DNA of 40,047 nt, from the NCBI GenBank assembly GCA_019750915.1, contig JAIENY010000048.1:1-40047 (forward strand). The letters run 5' to 3'. The notes below the pieces were generated by a model. It did not search any database. It was not told the DNA's origin and saw only the letters and a list, made by a program, of their open reading frames with translations. Position 1 is the first letter of the stretch; every line of letters begins with the position of its first letter. Position numbers and translations under genes: made by a program. Below, one piece after another: positions 8,177 through 17,430 of the stretch. This DNA comes from Xanthobacteraceae bacterium. GTDB lineage: Bacteria; Pseudomonadota; Alphaproteobacteria; Rhizobiales; Xanthobacteraceae.

Positions 8177-9061
8177 ATGTCGCAATTGATCGAGCGTGCA
8201 TGCGCCAAGGTGAACCTGACGCTGCGGGTCGTGGGCCGTCGTCCTGACGGCTACCACGATCTCGACAGCATCGTGGCTTTTGCCGATTGCGCGGACAATC
8301 TCTCATTCGAGCCGGGGCCCGACCTTGGGTTGACCATGACAGGCCCGGGGGCTGTGGCGTGCGGCGACACCGGTGACAATCTCGTTATCCGCGCCGCGGA
8401 GCTATTGAAGAAACGTTTACCAGGCCTGAAGCTTGGCCACTTCACCCTCGACAAGCATTTGCCCGTCGCGGCTGGAATCGGCGGTGGATCGGCCGACGCA
8501 GCCGCCGCGTTGCGGCTGCTCGCGAATGCCAACGCGATTGTGCTCGATGACCCGCGCCTTGTGGATGTGGCGCGCGCGACCGGGGCGGATGTCCCGGTCT
8601 GCCTGGCCTCGCACACCTGTGTGATGGGAGGAGTCGGTGACAATCTCACGCCGCTCAATTTGCCCGATTTTCCTGCCGTGCTGGTCAATCCGCGGGTGGG
8701 CGTGGCCACCAAGGATGTGTTCGCCGCGCTCGGCCTGCGCGCTGGCGAATTGCGCATCGGCATTTCTGATGCGCTTGAAGCGATCGCCATTCCCGAGAAC
8801 GAAATTTCGCTCGACGCCTGGCTTGATCTGTTGATCGGCGGCACCAACGATCTCGAAGCGCCGGCATTGAAGGTGCAGCCGATCATTGCGGATGTGCTCG
8901 GTGCGTTACGCGATCAGCATGGCGTCAAACTCGCACGCATGTCCGGGTCAGGCGCGACATGCTTTGCCATTTTCGGAACAGCGTCAGAAGCGCAGCGCGC
9001 CGCCGCAGCGATCGGCAAGATTTATCCGAACTGGTGGGTTCATGCCGGGACCTTGGGGTGA
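8177..9061 (+). CDS. ispE: 4-diphosphocytidyl-2-C-methyl-D-erythritol kinase
   Basis: Phosphorylates the 2-hydroxyl of CDP-methylerythritol with ATP in the methylerythritol-phosphate route to isoprenoids. About 294 residues, typical for the family. GHMP-kinase features: ACAKVNLTLRVVGRRPDGYHDL at the N-terminus, the ATP-binding loop LPVAAGIGGGSADAAAALRLL near residues 95-115, GADVPVCLAS, and the C-terminal ARMSGSGATCFAIF. The start at 8177 gives the usual MSQLIERACAKVN beginning, with a GAGGG 8 bases upstream; the reading frame is open from 8090 but upstream codons overlap the intergenic repeat. A polyprenyl diphosphate synthase lies 0.6 kb downstream on the other strand, so two isoprenoid genes are near neighbours. 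Confidence 0.96.
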   Translation: MSQLIERACAKVNLTLRVVGRRPDGYHDLDSIVAFADCADNLSFEPGPDLGLTMTGPGAVACGDTGDNLVIRAAELLKKRLPGLKLGHFTLDKHLPVAAGIGGGSADAAAALRLLANANAIVLDDPRLVDVARATGADVPVCLASHTCVMGGVGDNLTPLNLPDFPAVLVNPRVGVATKDVFAALGLRAGELRIGISDALEAIAIPENEISLDAWLDLLIGGTNDLEAPALKVQPIIADVLGALRDQHGVKLARMSGSGATCFAIFGTASEAQRAAAAIGKIYPNWWVHAGTLG

Positions 9062-9091
9062 GCCGCCGTTACAGGAAGCGCGGCGAACGAA

Positions 9092-9700
9092 ATGAAGCTC
9101 TATTACGCGCCGACATCTCCATTTGCCCGCAAAGTCAGAATCGCGATTTACGAGCTTGGAATTGAAGCGCTCGTCGAATTCGTCGAGACAGACCCCTGGA
9201 CCAGCGCGGAACTGCGGCAACTGAATCCTCTGGGCAAGGTGCCGACATTCGTGTGCGGATTGGAACAGCCGCTTTTCGAATCCGGATTGATCTGCGAGTA
9301 CCTCAATCAGTACGCTGATGGTGAGCTGTTTCCGGAGCCGGGCGCTCCGCGATGGAATGTGTTGCGCCGTCAGGCCGTTGCCGATGGCGTCAGCGCATCC
9401 GCAGGCCGTCTGTTCGCCGACGAACGGCGTGCGGCGAACGAGCGTGCCGCCACCGTGATGGAGAGGCAGCGGCAGGCCATCGATACGGGGCTCGACGCCC
9501 TGGAACGTGACGCCGCTGCGCTATCGGATCAATTGGCCGATATCGGCTCAATCGCGGTCGCGTCATCCCTGCAATATCTTGATTTTCGTTGGCCCGACCG
9601 GCACTGGTCCGTCACACGGCCAGCACTTCGAGGATGGCTGAACGATATCGCGCAACGTCCGTCGCTCGTGCAGACGGCCTATCGCACGATCCAGCCATAG
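9092..9700 (+). CDS. Glutathione S-transferase family protein
   Basis: About 202 residues. An N-terminal thioredoxin-like domain (residues 1-80) begins KLYYAPTSPFARKVRIAIYELG and includes NPLGKVPTFVC with the cis-proline, and ESGLICEYLN, the Glu-Ser pair that contacts the gamma-glutamyl group of glutathione. An all-helical C-terminal domain follows, with the conserved hydrophobic core near LQYLDFRWPD. The Ser in SPFARK is the likely catalytic residue, as in many bacterial GSTs. Substrate unknown. It starts 30 bases after ispE and may be cotranscribed. Its end is 8 bases from the convergent polyprenyl synthase gene. Confidence 0.88.
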   Translation: MKLYYAPTSPFARKVRIAIYELGIEALVEFVETDPWTSAELRQLNPLGKVPTFVCGLEQPLFESGLICEYLNQYADGELFPEPGAPRWNVLRRQAVADGVSASAGRLFADERRAANERAATVMERQRQAIDTGLDALERDAAALSDQLADIGSIAVASSLQYLDFRWPDRHWSVTRPALRGWLNDIAQRPSLVQTAYRTIQP

Positions 9701-9708
9701 ACTGCGGA

Positions 9709-10719
9709 TCAGTTCGACCGTGCCAAACAGAACGCGACGACTTGCTCGAGCGCGCTTTTCATCGGTGACGACGGAAACAGCGCCAGCGCGTCGACGGCCA
9801 TAGCGCCGTAATGCTGGGCGCGCTGCATGGTGTCTTCCAGCGTGCGATGCTTGGTCATCAGGCCAATGGCGTGGTCGAGATCGCCGTCTTCAATCTCGCC
9901 GCGCTCCAATGTCCGGATCCAGAAATCGCGCTCAGCGTCGCTGCCGCGCCGGAACGCCAGCACCACCGGAAGCGTGATCTTGCCTTCGCGGAAATCGTCG
10001 CCGGTATTCTTGCCGAGCTTGGCGGCCTTGCCGCCATAGTCGAGCACATCATCGACAAGCTGGAAGGCGATGCCGAGATTCATTCCGAACGAGCGCGACG
10101 CGGTCTGCTCAGCCTTCGGGCGATTGGCAACCACCGGGCCGACCTCGCTTGCGGCAGCGAACAATTCGGCGGTTTTGCCGCGGATCACGGCGAGATATTC
10201 ATCTTCGGTCGTCGCGGTGTTCTTCGCCGCGGCGAGTTGCATCACTTCGCCTTCAGCGATTGTGGCCGCTGCCGCGGACAGGATGTCCAGCGCGCGCAAC
10301 GAGCCGACCTCCACCATCATTCGGAAAGCCTGACCGAGCAGGAAGTCGCCGACAAGAACGCTGGCCTCATTCCCCCACAGCATGCGGGCGGATAATTTGC
10401 CGCGGCGAAGTTCGCTCTCGTCCACCACGTCGTCATGCAGCAGGGTGGCGGTGTGCATGAACTCGACCGAGGCCGCGAGCTTGACGTGTCCCTCGCCGTC
10501 GTAACCGGCCAGGTGGGCCATCGCCAGCGTCAGCATCGGACGCAGCCGCTTGCCGCCGGACGAGATCAGGTGGTTCGCAACTTCCGGGATCATCGTTACT
10601 TCCGAGCCGGTGCGCGAAAGAATGGTCGTGTTGACCCGTGCCATGTCGTCAGCGACAAGCGCTACGAGCTGATCGATCGATGGGATAGAGTGGCCCTCGA
10701 AGGGAACAATAACAGCCAC
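9709..10719 (-). CDS. ispB: Long-chain trans-polyprenyl diphosphate synthase
   Basis: Adds isopentenyl diphosphate units to an allylic primer to make the long side chain of ubiquinone. Both Asp-rich motifs are present: LLHDDVVDESELRRGK (first) and FQLVDDVLDYGG (second), as are GGKRLRP and KTAELFAAA. About 336 residues. I chose the GTG at 10719 because the minus strand has GGAGG 6 bases upstream and the protein then begins VAVIVPFEGHSIPSID; a start at 10749 would add 10 residues. Chain length (C40, C45 or C50) cannot be read from the sequence; the group usually makes Q-10. Divergent from the DUF2007 gene. Confidence 0.9.
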   Translation of the reverse strand: MAVIVPFEGHSIPSIDQLVALVADDMARVNTTILSRTGSEVTMIPEVANHLISSGGKRLRPMLTLAMAHLAGYDGEGHVKLAASVEFMHTATLLHDDVVDESELRRGKLSARMLWGNEASVLVGDFLLGQAFRMMVEVGSLRALDILSAAAATIAEGEVMQLAAAKNTATTEDEYLAVIRGKTAELFAAASEVGPVVANRPKAEQTASRSFGMNLGIAFQLVDDVLDYGGKAAKLGKNTGDDFREGKITLPVVLAFRRGSDAERDFWIRTLERGEIEDGDLDHAIGLMTKHRTLEDTMQRAQHYGAMAVDALALFPSSPMKSALEQVVAFCLARSN

Positions 10720-10830
10720 GCCGGGCCTCCAGTGAATTTGGTCCGACAATAGGAATTGGCGCGGCGTGCGGCAAGGGTATCTAACGGCGACTCTTGGCTA
10801 TATTACGTCAAATAAACGAGGGTGTGTGCC

Positions 10831-11058
10831 TTGCGCGAGCTGCTGAGAACGAACGACATTGTGCTGGTATCGGCGGTGGGGGCGCTGCTCGATGGGGCCA
10901 ATATCGATCACCTTTTGGTCGATGCGAATATGAGCGTGCTCGAGGGTTCTCTCGGCATTATTCCGCGGCGGATTCTCGTCCATGATGACGACAACCTTGC
11001 CGCTCGCCGCCTCCTGATCGATGCCGGTCTCGGACACGAATTGAAATATGAAAACTGA
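10831..11058 (+). CDS. DUF2007 family small protein
   Basis: About 75 residues, single DUF2007 domain (putative signal-transducing, ferredoxin-like fold). The family pattern is clear: RELLRTND, then VLEGSLGIIPRRILVHDDD and AARRLL. The start is taken as TTG at 10831, which follows a GAGGG at 10818-10822 and gives the family's RELLRTND beginning; GTG at 10822 is an alternative that adds three residues. Its stop overlaps the next gene's start by 11 bases, so the two are almost certainly translated together. Molecular function unknown. Confidence 0.82.
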   Translation: MRELLRTNDIVLVSAVGALLDGANIDHLLVDANMSVLEGSLGIIPRRILVHDDDNLAARRLLIDAGLGHELKYEN

Positions 11059-11827
11059 CACCGCACCGATGTCGGAATCGCACGATTTCACCGAGGATGC
11101 TTTTCTTGGCGGTCGGCTGCGCCTTCGCCAATTCAAGCGAGGTCACCGGTCCGGACACGATGCGCTGCTGCTTGCCGCTGTGACGCCGGCCAAGCCGGAT
11201 GACCGGGTTGTGGAATTCGGAGCCGGCGCCGGCGCCGCCGGTCTGGCGCTTGCTCGCCGCGTGGGGACCGTTGATTTGACGATGGTGGAGATCGACCGTG
11301 CCCTTGTCGATCTTGCACGCGACAATGCGATATTGAACGGCATTGCCGCGAACGTCATTGAACTCGATGTTGGCGCGCCGGCGGCCGCGTTCGAGGAAGC
11401 CGGATTGTCACCCGACAGCGCGCGTATGGTTTTGATGAATCCGCCCTTTCATGATGCCGATCGTCATCGGGCTTCACCCGATGCCGCCAGAGCGTTGGCC
11501 CATGTCGATCCCGGCCTGACACTGGAAACCTGGACTCATGCCGCGCGCCGCCTGCTGGTTTCGGGCGGGGTGCTGTCGATGATCTGGCGTGCCGACCAAC
11601 TGGGAGAGGTCACGGCGGCATTATCGCGCGGCTTCGGCGGCGTCGAGGTGTTTCCGGTCTATCCGAAGGCGGGGACGGCTGCGATTCGCATCCTGGTGCG
11701 GGCGACCAAGGGAAGCCGGGCGCCGCTGCAGCTTTTTGAGGGCATTGTGCTCAAAGATGAGTCAGGAAGGCCGACGGACGAGGCAAGGGCCATTCTGGAA
11801 GAGGCGGCGGTCATTCCGGCCGGTTGA
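11048..11827 (+). CDS. SAM-dependent methyltransferase, TrmN6/YfiC-like
   Basis: About 259 residues. Class I Rossmann methyltransferase: SAM-binding VVEFGAGAGAAGLALARR near residues 55-72, an acidic loop MVEIDRALVDLARDNA, and the catalytic NPPFHD (residues ~130-135), a motif for methylation of an exocyclic amine. The N-terminal GGRLRLRQFKRGHRSGHDALLLAA is typical of the tRNA1(Val) A37 N6-methyltransferase group, so tRNA adenine is the likely substrate; other amine targets are possible. Overlaps the DUF2007 gene by 11 bases, a pairing I recall from other alphaproteobacteria. Confidence 0.82.
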   Translation: MKTDTAPMSESHDFTEDAFLGGRLRLRQFKRGHRSGHDALLLAAVTPAKPDDRVVEFGAGAGAAGLALARRVGTVDLTMVEIDRALVDLARDNAILNGIAANVIELDVGAPAAAFEEAGLSPDSARMVLMNPPFHDADRHRASPDAARALAHVDPGLTLETWTHAARRLLVSGGVLSMIWRADQLGEVTAALSRGFGGVEVFPVYPKAGTAAIRILVRATKGSRAPLQLFEGIVLKDESGRPTDEARAILEEAAVIPAG

Positions 11828-11867
11828 TGCAAAGGGCAAGGCAAATGCCCAAAAAGATAGCCCGAGC

Positions 11868-11966
11868 TTACTGCGGAAGCTGTTCCGAGCCACTATCTTT
11901 GATTGAGGTATAGCGAAGTGCCGTGAACAGCACGCCCATTGCCAGCATCAGGATGTAAATCTTCAT
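11868..11966 (-). CDS. Possible 32-residue membrane peptide
   Basis: Starts MKIYILMLAMGVLFTALRY and ends SEQLPQ. One hydrophobic helix of about 14 residues follows a single lysine, and the tail is polar. The ATG is preceded by AAGGGG with a 6-base spacer, the best ribosome binding site in this stretch, and a 7-bp hairpin abuts it upstream. No homolog comes to mind and the size makes a chance ORF possible; the strong initiation signal is the main support. Confidence 0.42.
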   Translation of the reverse strand: MKIYILMLAMGVLFTALRYTSIKDSGSEQLPQ

Positions 11967-11978
11967 GGTCAGCCCCTT

Positions 11979-11998
11979 CGGCTGCGCTTTTGCAGCCG
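11979..11998 (-). promoter_or_regulatory. Hairpin directly upstream of the small-ORF Shine-Dalgarno
   Basis: CGGCTGC and GCAGCCG form a perfect 7-bp stem with a 6-base loop. On the minus strand its 3' end touches the AAGGGG ribosome binding site of the 32-codon ORF. It could affect message stability or ribosome access. It has no terminator-like T-run on the minus strand. Confidence 0.4.
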
Positions 11999-12013
11999 CC
12001 ACTAAAAATGCAA

Positions 12014-12044
12014 GACACGTACCAAGTTCGGGACACGTACCAAG
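12014..12044. repeat. Direct repeat, two copies of gacacgtaccaag, 18-base period
   Basis: Identical 13-mers lie at 12014-12026 and 12032-12044, between the small minus-strand ORF and the S49 peptidase gene, 61 bases before the peptidase ATG. The 18-base period is a little under two helical turns. It may be a tandem protein-binding site for either divergent gene, or a small duplication. Confidence 0.5.
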
Positions 12045-12104
12045 CCGTTGCCGGCTTGATTGCCAGTTCACCGATAATAATCGATTAAAGTGAAAGGTGT
12101 TGCG

Positions 12105-13010
12105 ATGTCGCAGGTGAATTCCGATCAAAGGCAGGTGAGCGACGATCACAAACGGCTGAACGAGTGGTGGGATCGCTTCATTCCGGACCGGTTCAAGGGG
12201 CCGATTGTGCCTGTTGTGCGTTTGAGCGGGGTGATCGGTGCGGTGACGCCGCTGCGTCCAGGGCTGACGCTTTCAGGTGTCGCGAAAACCATTGAAAAGG
12301 CCTTCGAGACCAAGCGGGCCAGGGCGGTCGCGATCGTCATTAACTCGCCGGGCGGCTCGCCGGTTCAGTCCCGTCAGATTTACTCCCGAATCCGGCAGCT
12401 TGCTGACGCAAAGAAAGTTCCGGTGCTGGTATTCGTCGAGGACGTCGCGGCGTCTGGCGGCTATATGATCGCCTGCGCGGGTGACGAGGTTTTCTGTGAT
12501 CCGTCCTCGATTCTCGGCTCGATCGGAGTGATTGGCGGCGGCTTCGGATTTCAGGATCTGATCAAGAAGGTTGGGATCGAGCGCAGGCTCTACACCTCCG
12601 GCGACAACAAGGGCAGCCTCGATCCATTTCTCCCCGAGAAGCCGGACGAGGTGGAGCGGTTAAAGGCAATCCAGCGCGAAATCCACGACACCTTTATCGA
12701 CCTCGTCAAGAACAGCCGTGGCACCCGCCTCAAAGGCGATGAGACCTATCTGTTCTCGGGGGAATACTGGGCGGGCGAACGTTCGGTCGCGCTCGGCCTC
12801 GCCGATGGGATCGGCGATCTGCGCAGCGTTCTGCGGGCGCGCTATGGCGATCATGTGCGCACCCCGATGGTCGCGCCTGCGGCGGGGCTTCTGTCCACGC
12901 TCGCGGGCCGCAAGCCCGGTGCGGGTGTCCTGGTCAGCGCCTCCGGGTTCCCGGACGAGTTGATTTCGGCGCTTGAATCGCGTGCCATTTGGGCGCGTTA
13001 TGGGCTCTGA
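12105..13010 (+). CDS. S49-family peptidase (SppA/SohB-like)
   Basis: About 301 residues, the short single-domain form of signal-peptide peptidase. The Ser-Lys dyad is visible: nucleophile Ser in VAASGGYMIACAGDEV and general base Lys in YTSGDNKGSLDPF. INSPGGSPVQSR and SILGSIGVIGG are further family motifs. Unlike SppA it has no obvious N-terminal membrane anchor; a hydrophobic stretch is limited to the core fold, so it may be cytoplasmic or peripherally bound. The ATG at 12105 has AAAGG upstream and is preferred to the GTG at 12090. Role is probably degradation of signal peptides or membrane-protein fragments. Confidence 0.9.
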   Translation: MSQVNSDQRQVSDDHKRLNEWWDRFIPDRFKGPIVPVVRLSGVIGAVTPLRPGLTLSGVAKTIEKAFETKRARAVAIVINSPGGSPVQSRQIYSRIRQLADAKKVPVLVFVEDVAASGGYMIACAGDEVFCDPSSILGSIGVIGGGFGFQDLIKKVGIERRLYTSGDNKGSLDPFLPEKPDEVERLKAIQREIHDTFIDLVKNSRGTRLKGDETYLFSGEYWAGERSVALGLADGIGDLRSVLRARYGDHVRTPMVAPAAGLLSTLAGRKPGAGVLVSASGFPDELISALESRAIWARYGL

Positions 13011-13085
13011 GAAAGAACATGATTTTTCCCGAAAGCTGATGTCTTGTTTTTGGGATCATGCATTGAAACGGAGCGCGAGGCAGAC

Positions 13086-13271
13086 ATGCCACCCTTGATC
13101 CTGATCGTGCTGGGGGTTCTTGGCGGCGGAGCGTTGTTGCGGCTGGCGGCCAAGGAGAGCCAGCGCGTCAACCGCGAGCTGGAAGAGCAACGCCGGCGCG
13201 ATGCGGGCGATCCCGGTGCTCCTGTGAATCTGCGTCGTGATCCCGCTACGGGGACATACCGTCCGGGCTGA
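13086..13271 (+). CDS. Small membrane-anchored hypothetical protein
   Basis: 61 residues: an N-terminal hydrophobic helix (PPLILIVLGVLGGGALLRLAA), then a charged coiled-coil-like stretch (ESQRVNRELEEQRRRDA), ending NLRRDPATGTYRPG. The last segment, with DP-x-TG-x-Y, recurs in small rhizobial proteins. A GAGG lies 5-9 bases upstream of the ATG. Position between the S49 peptidase and glyQ is, from memory, conserved in the group. Function unknown. Confidence 0.7.
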   Translation: MPPLILIVLGVLGGGALLRLAAKESQRVNRELEEQRRRDAGDPGAPVNLRRDPATGTYRPG

Positions 13272-13369
13272 TTTCGCTCCTGTTGCCTTGATTCCTGAAG
13301 TCCACGCCGATACGGTCCGCGCCAAATTCGACTCCTTATCGAATCCCTGACGGGATCGCGGACAATTTC

Positions 13370-14302
13370 ATGGACTCCTTACCTGCCCACATGCGCCCTG
13401 AACGCTCGTTTCAGGGGCTCATTCTGACATTGCAGCGCTATTGGGCCGATTACGGCTGCGTTATTCTCCAGCCCTATGACATGGAAGTGGGCGCAGGCAC
13501 GTTTCATCCGGCCACGACGTTGCGCGCACTCGGGCCGCGGCACTGGAACGCCGCCTATGTGCAGCCCTCGCGCCGTCCCAAGGACGGTCGTTACGGCGAG
13601 AACCCGAACCGCCTGCAGCACTACTATCAGTTTCAGGTGATCCTGAAGCCATCGCCGCCTGACATTCAGGACCTCTATCTGAAATCGCTCGAAGCCATCG
13701 GGGTCGATCTGCATCTGCACGACGTGCGCTTTGTCGAGGACGATTGGGAAAGCCCGACGCTGGGCGCCTGGGGGCTTGGCTGGGAGTGCTGGTGCGACGG
13801 CATGGAGGTGTCGCAATTCACATATTTCCAGCAGGTCGCGGGTGTCGAATGTGCGCCGGTGTCCGGCGAACTGACTTACGGCCTTGAACGGCTAGCGATG
13901 TACGTGCAGGGCGTCGATCGCGTCTACGATCTCAACTTCAACGGTCGTGACGGCGCGGAGAAAGTCACCTATGGCGATGTGTTCCTGCAGGCCGAGCAGG
14001 AATACTCGCGGCACAATTTCGAATATGCCGACACCGCGATGCTGTTCGAGCAATTCAGGATGGCCGAAAGCGCGTGCAAGACATACCTGGACGCGGGCTG
14101 GCAAGATGGCAAACGGGAGGCGCACCTGATGGCGCTGCCGGCCTACGACCAGTGCATCAAGGCGAGCCATGTGTTCAACCTGCTCGATGCGCGCGGGGTG
14201 ATCTCGGTCACCGAGCGGCAGAGCTACATCCTGCGTGTGCGTGAACTTGCCAAGGCCTGCGGTGAGGCGTGGGTGCATACACATGCGGGACGGGCGGAGT
14301 AA
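13370..14302 (+). CDS. glyQ: Glycine-tRNA ligase alpha subunit
   Basis: Catalytic subunit of the bacterial alpha2-beta2 glycyl-tRNA synthetase, which activates glycine and charges tRNA-Gly. 310 residues. Hallmarks: [32 protein letters not shown] at the N-terminus, [22 protein letters not shown], and [20 protein letters not shown] near the middle. It ends just 6 bases before glyS, so the two subunits are cotranscribed. A 5-bp hairpin (atccc/gggat) lies shortly upstream of the ATG; I do not see a T-box or other known leader. Confidence 0.97.
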   Translation: MDSLPAHMRPERSFQGLILTLQRYWADYGCVILQPYDMEVGAGTFHPATTLRALGPRHWNAAYVQPSRRPKDGRYGENPNRLQHYYQFQVILKPSPPDIQDLYLKSLEAIGVDLHLHDVRFVEDDWESPTLGAWGLGWECWCDGMEVSQFTYFQQVAGVECAPVSGELTYGLERLAMYVQGVDRVYDLNFNGRDGAEKVTYGDVFLQAEQEYSRHNFEYADTAMLFEQFRMAESACKTYLDAGWQDGKREAHLMALPAYDQCIKASHVFNLLDARGVISVTERQSYILRVRELAKACGEAWVHTHAGRAE

Positions 14303-14308
14303 CAACTG

Positions 14309-16543
14309 ATGCCCGATCTTCTGCTCGAACTGTTTTCTGAAGAAATTCCCGCACGCATGCAGGCGAAGGCGGCGGACGACCTGCGTAAAATGGTCACTGA
14401 CAAGCTCGTTGCCGAAGGACTTGTCTATGAGGGGGCAAAGGCGTTCGTGACGCCGCGCCGTCTTGCTTTGACCGTGCATGGCATTCCCGCACGCCAGCCA
14501 GATCTCAAGGAAGAGCGCAAGGGCCCGAAGGTCGGTGCGCCTGACGCCGCCGTTCAGGGCTTCCTGAAAGCTGCTGGCCTCGCATCGCTGGACGAGGCGA
14601 AGATCCAGCGGGATCCGAAGAAGGGCGATTTCTATATCGCGCTGATGGAGAAGACCGGACGGCCCGCGATTGAAGTGATCGCGGAAATTCTCCCCGTGAT
14701 CGTGCGCACCTTTCCCTGGCCGAAGCAGATGCGCTGGGGCGCGGCTTCCGAGAAGCGCGGCGCGTTGACATGGGTGCGGCCGCTGCATTCGATCATCGCG
14801 ACGTTCGGGCCCGAGACCGAAGACCCTGACGTCGTGAAATTCAATGTCGCGGGCATTGAAGCCGGGCAGGCCACCCATGGTCATCGGTTCATGGCGCCGG
14901 GCGAGTTCAGCGTGCGCCGGTTCGACGATTATGTCTCCAAGCTGGAGGCGGCCAAGGTGGTACTCGACCGCGAGCGCCGCAAGGACATCATCCTCGCCGA
15001 CGCCAAGCAATTGGCGTTCGCGCAGGGGTTCGAACTGGTCGAGGATCAGGTGCTGCTCGATGAAGTGGCGGGCCTGGTCGAATGGCCGGTGGTGCTGATA
15101 GGCTCGTTCGACGAAGAATTTTTGTCGATCCCGGGCGAGGTAATCCGCGCGACAATTCGTAATAATCAAAAGTGTTTTGTGGTGCGCGATCTGAAAACCG
15201 GACAACTCGTCAACCGCTTCATCCTTACCTCGAACATTGAGGCGAGCGATGGCGGCAAGGCGATCGTCGCGGGCAACGAACGGGTGATCCGCGCGCGATT
15301 GAGCGATGCGAAATTCTTCTACGACACGGATTTGAAAACGAAGCTCGAAGCGCGGCTGCCGAAGTTCGACAACATCGTGTTTCACGAAAAGCTCGGCACG
15401 CAGGCCGAGCGGATCGCGCGCATCGAACGGCTGGCCGCCGAGATCGCGCCGTTGGTGGGCGCAGACGTCGAAAAGACCAAGCGCGCGGCGAAGCTCGCCA
15501 AGGCGGATTTGCTCACCGAGGTGGTTGGTGAATTCCCCGAAGTGCAGGGGCTGATGGGCAGGTACTACGCGCTGGCGCAGGGTGAGGACGCCTCCGTCGC
15601 CGCCGCCATCGAGGATCACTACAAGCCGCAGGGGCCGAATGATCGCGTGCCGGCTGATCCGGTCGCGATTGCGGTGGCGCTGGCCGACAAGATCGACACG
15701 CTGGTAGGATTCTGGGCGATCGATGAGAAGCCGACCGGATCGAAGGATCCCTATGCGCTAAGGCGCGCGGCGCTGGGTGTGATCAGGCTTATTCTGGAAA
15801 ATTCAGTTCGTCTGCGTCTAATTGAAATGATGATTCCGGCGTCGATTCAGTTTCTGAATCTAAAACTTGAATCGGAGGCGAAGGCAAAAGGCTCGGTCGC
15901 GGCGAGCCTCGAAGGAAGTCCATATTTTCAAAAGAATCTGGCAAAACTTCTAAAGAAAGAAACCCAAGCGAGAGAAGTCGATGTAAATCATGATGCGATG
16001 CGGTATCTGACGAGCCTTTACGATCTCAGCTTCTTCTTCGCTGATCGTCTGAAAGCCCAGCTTCGCGATCAAGGCGCGCGGCACGATCTGGTCGATGCCG
16101 TGTTCGCGCTGGAAGGGCAGGATGACCTGCTGATGGTCGCGCGTCGCGTTGAGGCGCTCGGAAAATTCCTTGATACCGACGACGGCAAGAACCTGCTCGC
16201 AGGCACCAAGCGCGCGTCGAATATTCTCGCCATCGAGGAAAAGAAGGACAAACGAAGCTTCGACGGCGCGCCGGACGCGGCTTTGTTCAAGAGTGACGAA
16301 GAAAAGAAACTCGCCGGTGCGATTGCCGAGGTGAAGGCAGAAACAAGCGCCGCGGTCGCCAAGGAAGACTTCGCCGCCGCCATGGCCGCCATGGCGAAAC
16401 TGCGTCCCGCGGTCGATGCGTTCTTCGATAAGGTCAAGGTCAACGACGACGATCCGAAGGTGCGCGAAAATCGTCTCAGACTCCTGAACGAAATCCGCGA
16501 GGCAACACGCGCCATCGCGGACTTCTCCAAAATTCAGGATTAG
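14309..16543 (+). CDS. glyS: Glycine-tRNA ligase beta subunit
   Basis: 744 residues. Partner of GlyQ; it binds the tRNA. Begins [18 protein letters not shown], the standard beta-subunit start. Contains [22 protein letters not shown] and [30 protein letters not shown], all characteristic. The C-terminal DALR-like anticodon-binding region ends [18 protein letters not shown]. It is slightly longer than the usual ~690-residue subunit, mainly through a Lys/Glu/Ala-rich insert near residues 640-690. Confidence 0.97.
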   Translation: MPDLLLELFSEEIPARMQAKAADDLRKMVTDKLVAEGLVYEGAKAFVTPRRLALTVHGIPARQPDLKEERKGPKVGAPDAAVQGFLKAAGLASLDEAKIQRDPKKGDFYIALMEKTGRPAIEVIAEILPVIVRTFPWPKQMRWGAASEKRGALTWVRPLHSIIATFGPETEDPDVVKFNVAGIEAGQATHGHRFMAPGEFSVRRFDDYVSKLEAAKVVLDRERRKDIILADAKQLAFAQGFELVEDQVLLDEVAGLVEWPVVLIGSFDEEFLSIPGEVIRATIRNNQKCFVVRDLKTGQLVNRFILTSNIEASDGGKAIVAGNERVIRARLSDAKFFYDTDLKTKLEARLPKFDNIVFHEKLGTQAERIARIERLAAEIAPLVGADVEKTKRAAKLAKADLLTEVVGEFPEVQGLMGRYYALAQGEDASVAAAIEDHYKPQGPNDRVPADPVAIAVALADKIDTLVGFWAIDEKPTGSKDPYALRRAALGVIRLILENSVRLRLIEMMIPASIQFLNLKLESEAKAKGSVAASLEGSPYFQKNLAKLLKKETQAREVDVNHDAMRYLTSLYDLSFFFADRLKAQLRDQGARHDLVDAVFALEGQDDLLMVARRVEALGKFLDTDDGKNLLAGTKRASNILAIEEKKDKRSFDGAPDAALFKSDEEKKLAGAIAEVKAETSAAVAKEDFAAAMAAMAKLRPAVDAFFDKVKVNDDDPKVRENRLRLLNEIREATRAIADFSKIQD

Positions 16544-16578
16544 TTGGAATCTCCGCGGTTTTGCGGAATTTCCCCAGG

Positions 16579-16938
16579 CTACTCGATGACCTGAATGATC
16601 TTCCGCGTCTGCGGTTCAACGATCACGTACTCACCATTCACGCGCGAATAGCGGTAGCGATGGGCGCCATATTGCGACGGAACGTCGTAATATGTTACGC
16701 CGATCTCCGGCAGCCGCGCTCCAACCATCACCTGGCCCGGCACGCTGTAGTTCGGCACATTTTCCTGCACAACATATTCGCGGAAACGCGGGCGCAGATC
16801 GTCGGTAATTCCAAAACTGTCGTCGGCGACAACGCCAACGGTTTCGCCGTCGCGCACGATCACGGCCTGTGCATTGGCGATGGCCGGAATTGCCGCAACT
16901 CCGGCCAGCACGGCAAGTGCGATCATTTCCTTTCGCAT
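16579..16938 (-). CDS. DUF1236 family secreted protein
   Basis: 119 residues. A signal peptide (MRKEMIALAVLAGVAAIPAIANAQA) predicts export, with cleavage likely after ANA. The mature part ends YDVPSQYGAHRYRYSRVNGEYVIVEPQTRKIIQVIE, the pattern of DUF1236, a family abundant in Bradyrhizobium relatives. ATG at 16938 has GGAG 8 bases upstream; the frame is open to 16995 but the upstream part is not family-like. Function unknown. Ends 36 bases from glyS, on the opposite strand. Confidence 0.85.
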   Translation of the reverse strand: MRKEMIALAVLAGVAAIPAIANAQAVIVRDGETVGVVADDSFGITDDLRPRFREYVVQENVPNYSVPGQVMVGARLPEIGVTYYDVPSQYGAHRYRYSRVNGEYVIVEPQTRKIIQVIE

Positions 16939-17172
16939 CGTAAGGTCTCCTGCATGAACAAGCGTCGGCGATATGCCGAACGGCCGGGGTGACAATCCAT
17001 GCCGCTGAGCATCGTTCCTGCGCGATGCAAGGCTTCATTGGGGCTTTTTCGTGCAGGAGTGGAACCAAACCGCTTCAAGAATCGTCTTTGATCGTCTAAG
17101 CGCGAAGGACAGACGAAGGAAAGACCATGTCGTTCCCGTCGATCTTTTTCTGGTTCTCATGGGGAGTTCTTG

Positions 17173-17313
17173 ATGCACCTGACCACTCACATTCAGCCGA
17201 TCGTGGCTTTGCTCGCCGGCATCCTGATCCTGATCATGCCTCGGTTCTTGAATTTCATCGTTGCCATTTATCTGATTTTCATCGGCATCGTCGGTCTTGG
17301 TCTCATCCATTAA
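17173..17313 (+). CDS. DUF3096 small membrane protein
   Basis: 46 residues: MHLTTHIQPIVALLAGI, then LILIMPRFLNFIVAIYLIFI and GIVGLGLIH. Two hydrophobic segments with a Met-Pro-Arg turn between them match DUF3096, a family of tiny inner-membrane proteins. GGAG 7 bases upstream of the ATG supports the start. Function unknown. Confidence 0.85.
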   Translation: MHLTTHIQPIVALLAGILILIMPRFLNFIVAIYLIFIGIVGLGLIH

Positions 17314-17430
17314 GAACTAGCCGAAAGTTCATAGGTCCATGCGAGTTAACTTCCCCTCCGCGCCTTGCGCGGGGGCTTCAAACCGTGGTGTAACCCGCCT
17401 GCTTTTCCCCCTCGCAACGATTGGTCTGCC

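Noticed and set aside
7055..8257. 400-codon minus-strand ORF opposite the TPR gene
   Set aside because: Antisense to a clear TPR protein and running into the intergenic repeat; no recognisable domain.
13892..15619. 575-codon ORF on the minus strand opposite glyQ and glyS
   Set aside because: It is the antisense shadow of two certain genes in high-G+C DNA. Its translation is Arg/His/Leu-rich and matches no family.
16544..16578. Short tccgc/gcgga hairpin between glyS and the DUF1236 gene, considered as a terminator
   Set aside because: Only a 5-bp stem with no T-run after it; too weak to call.
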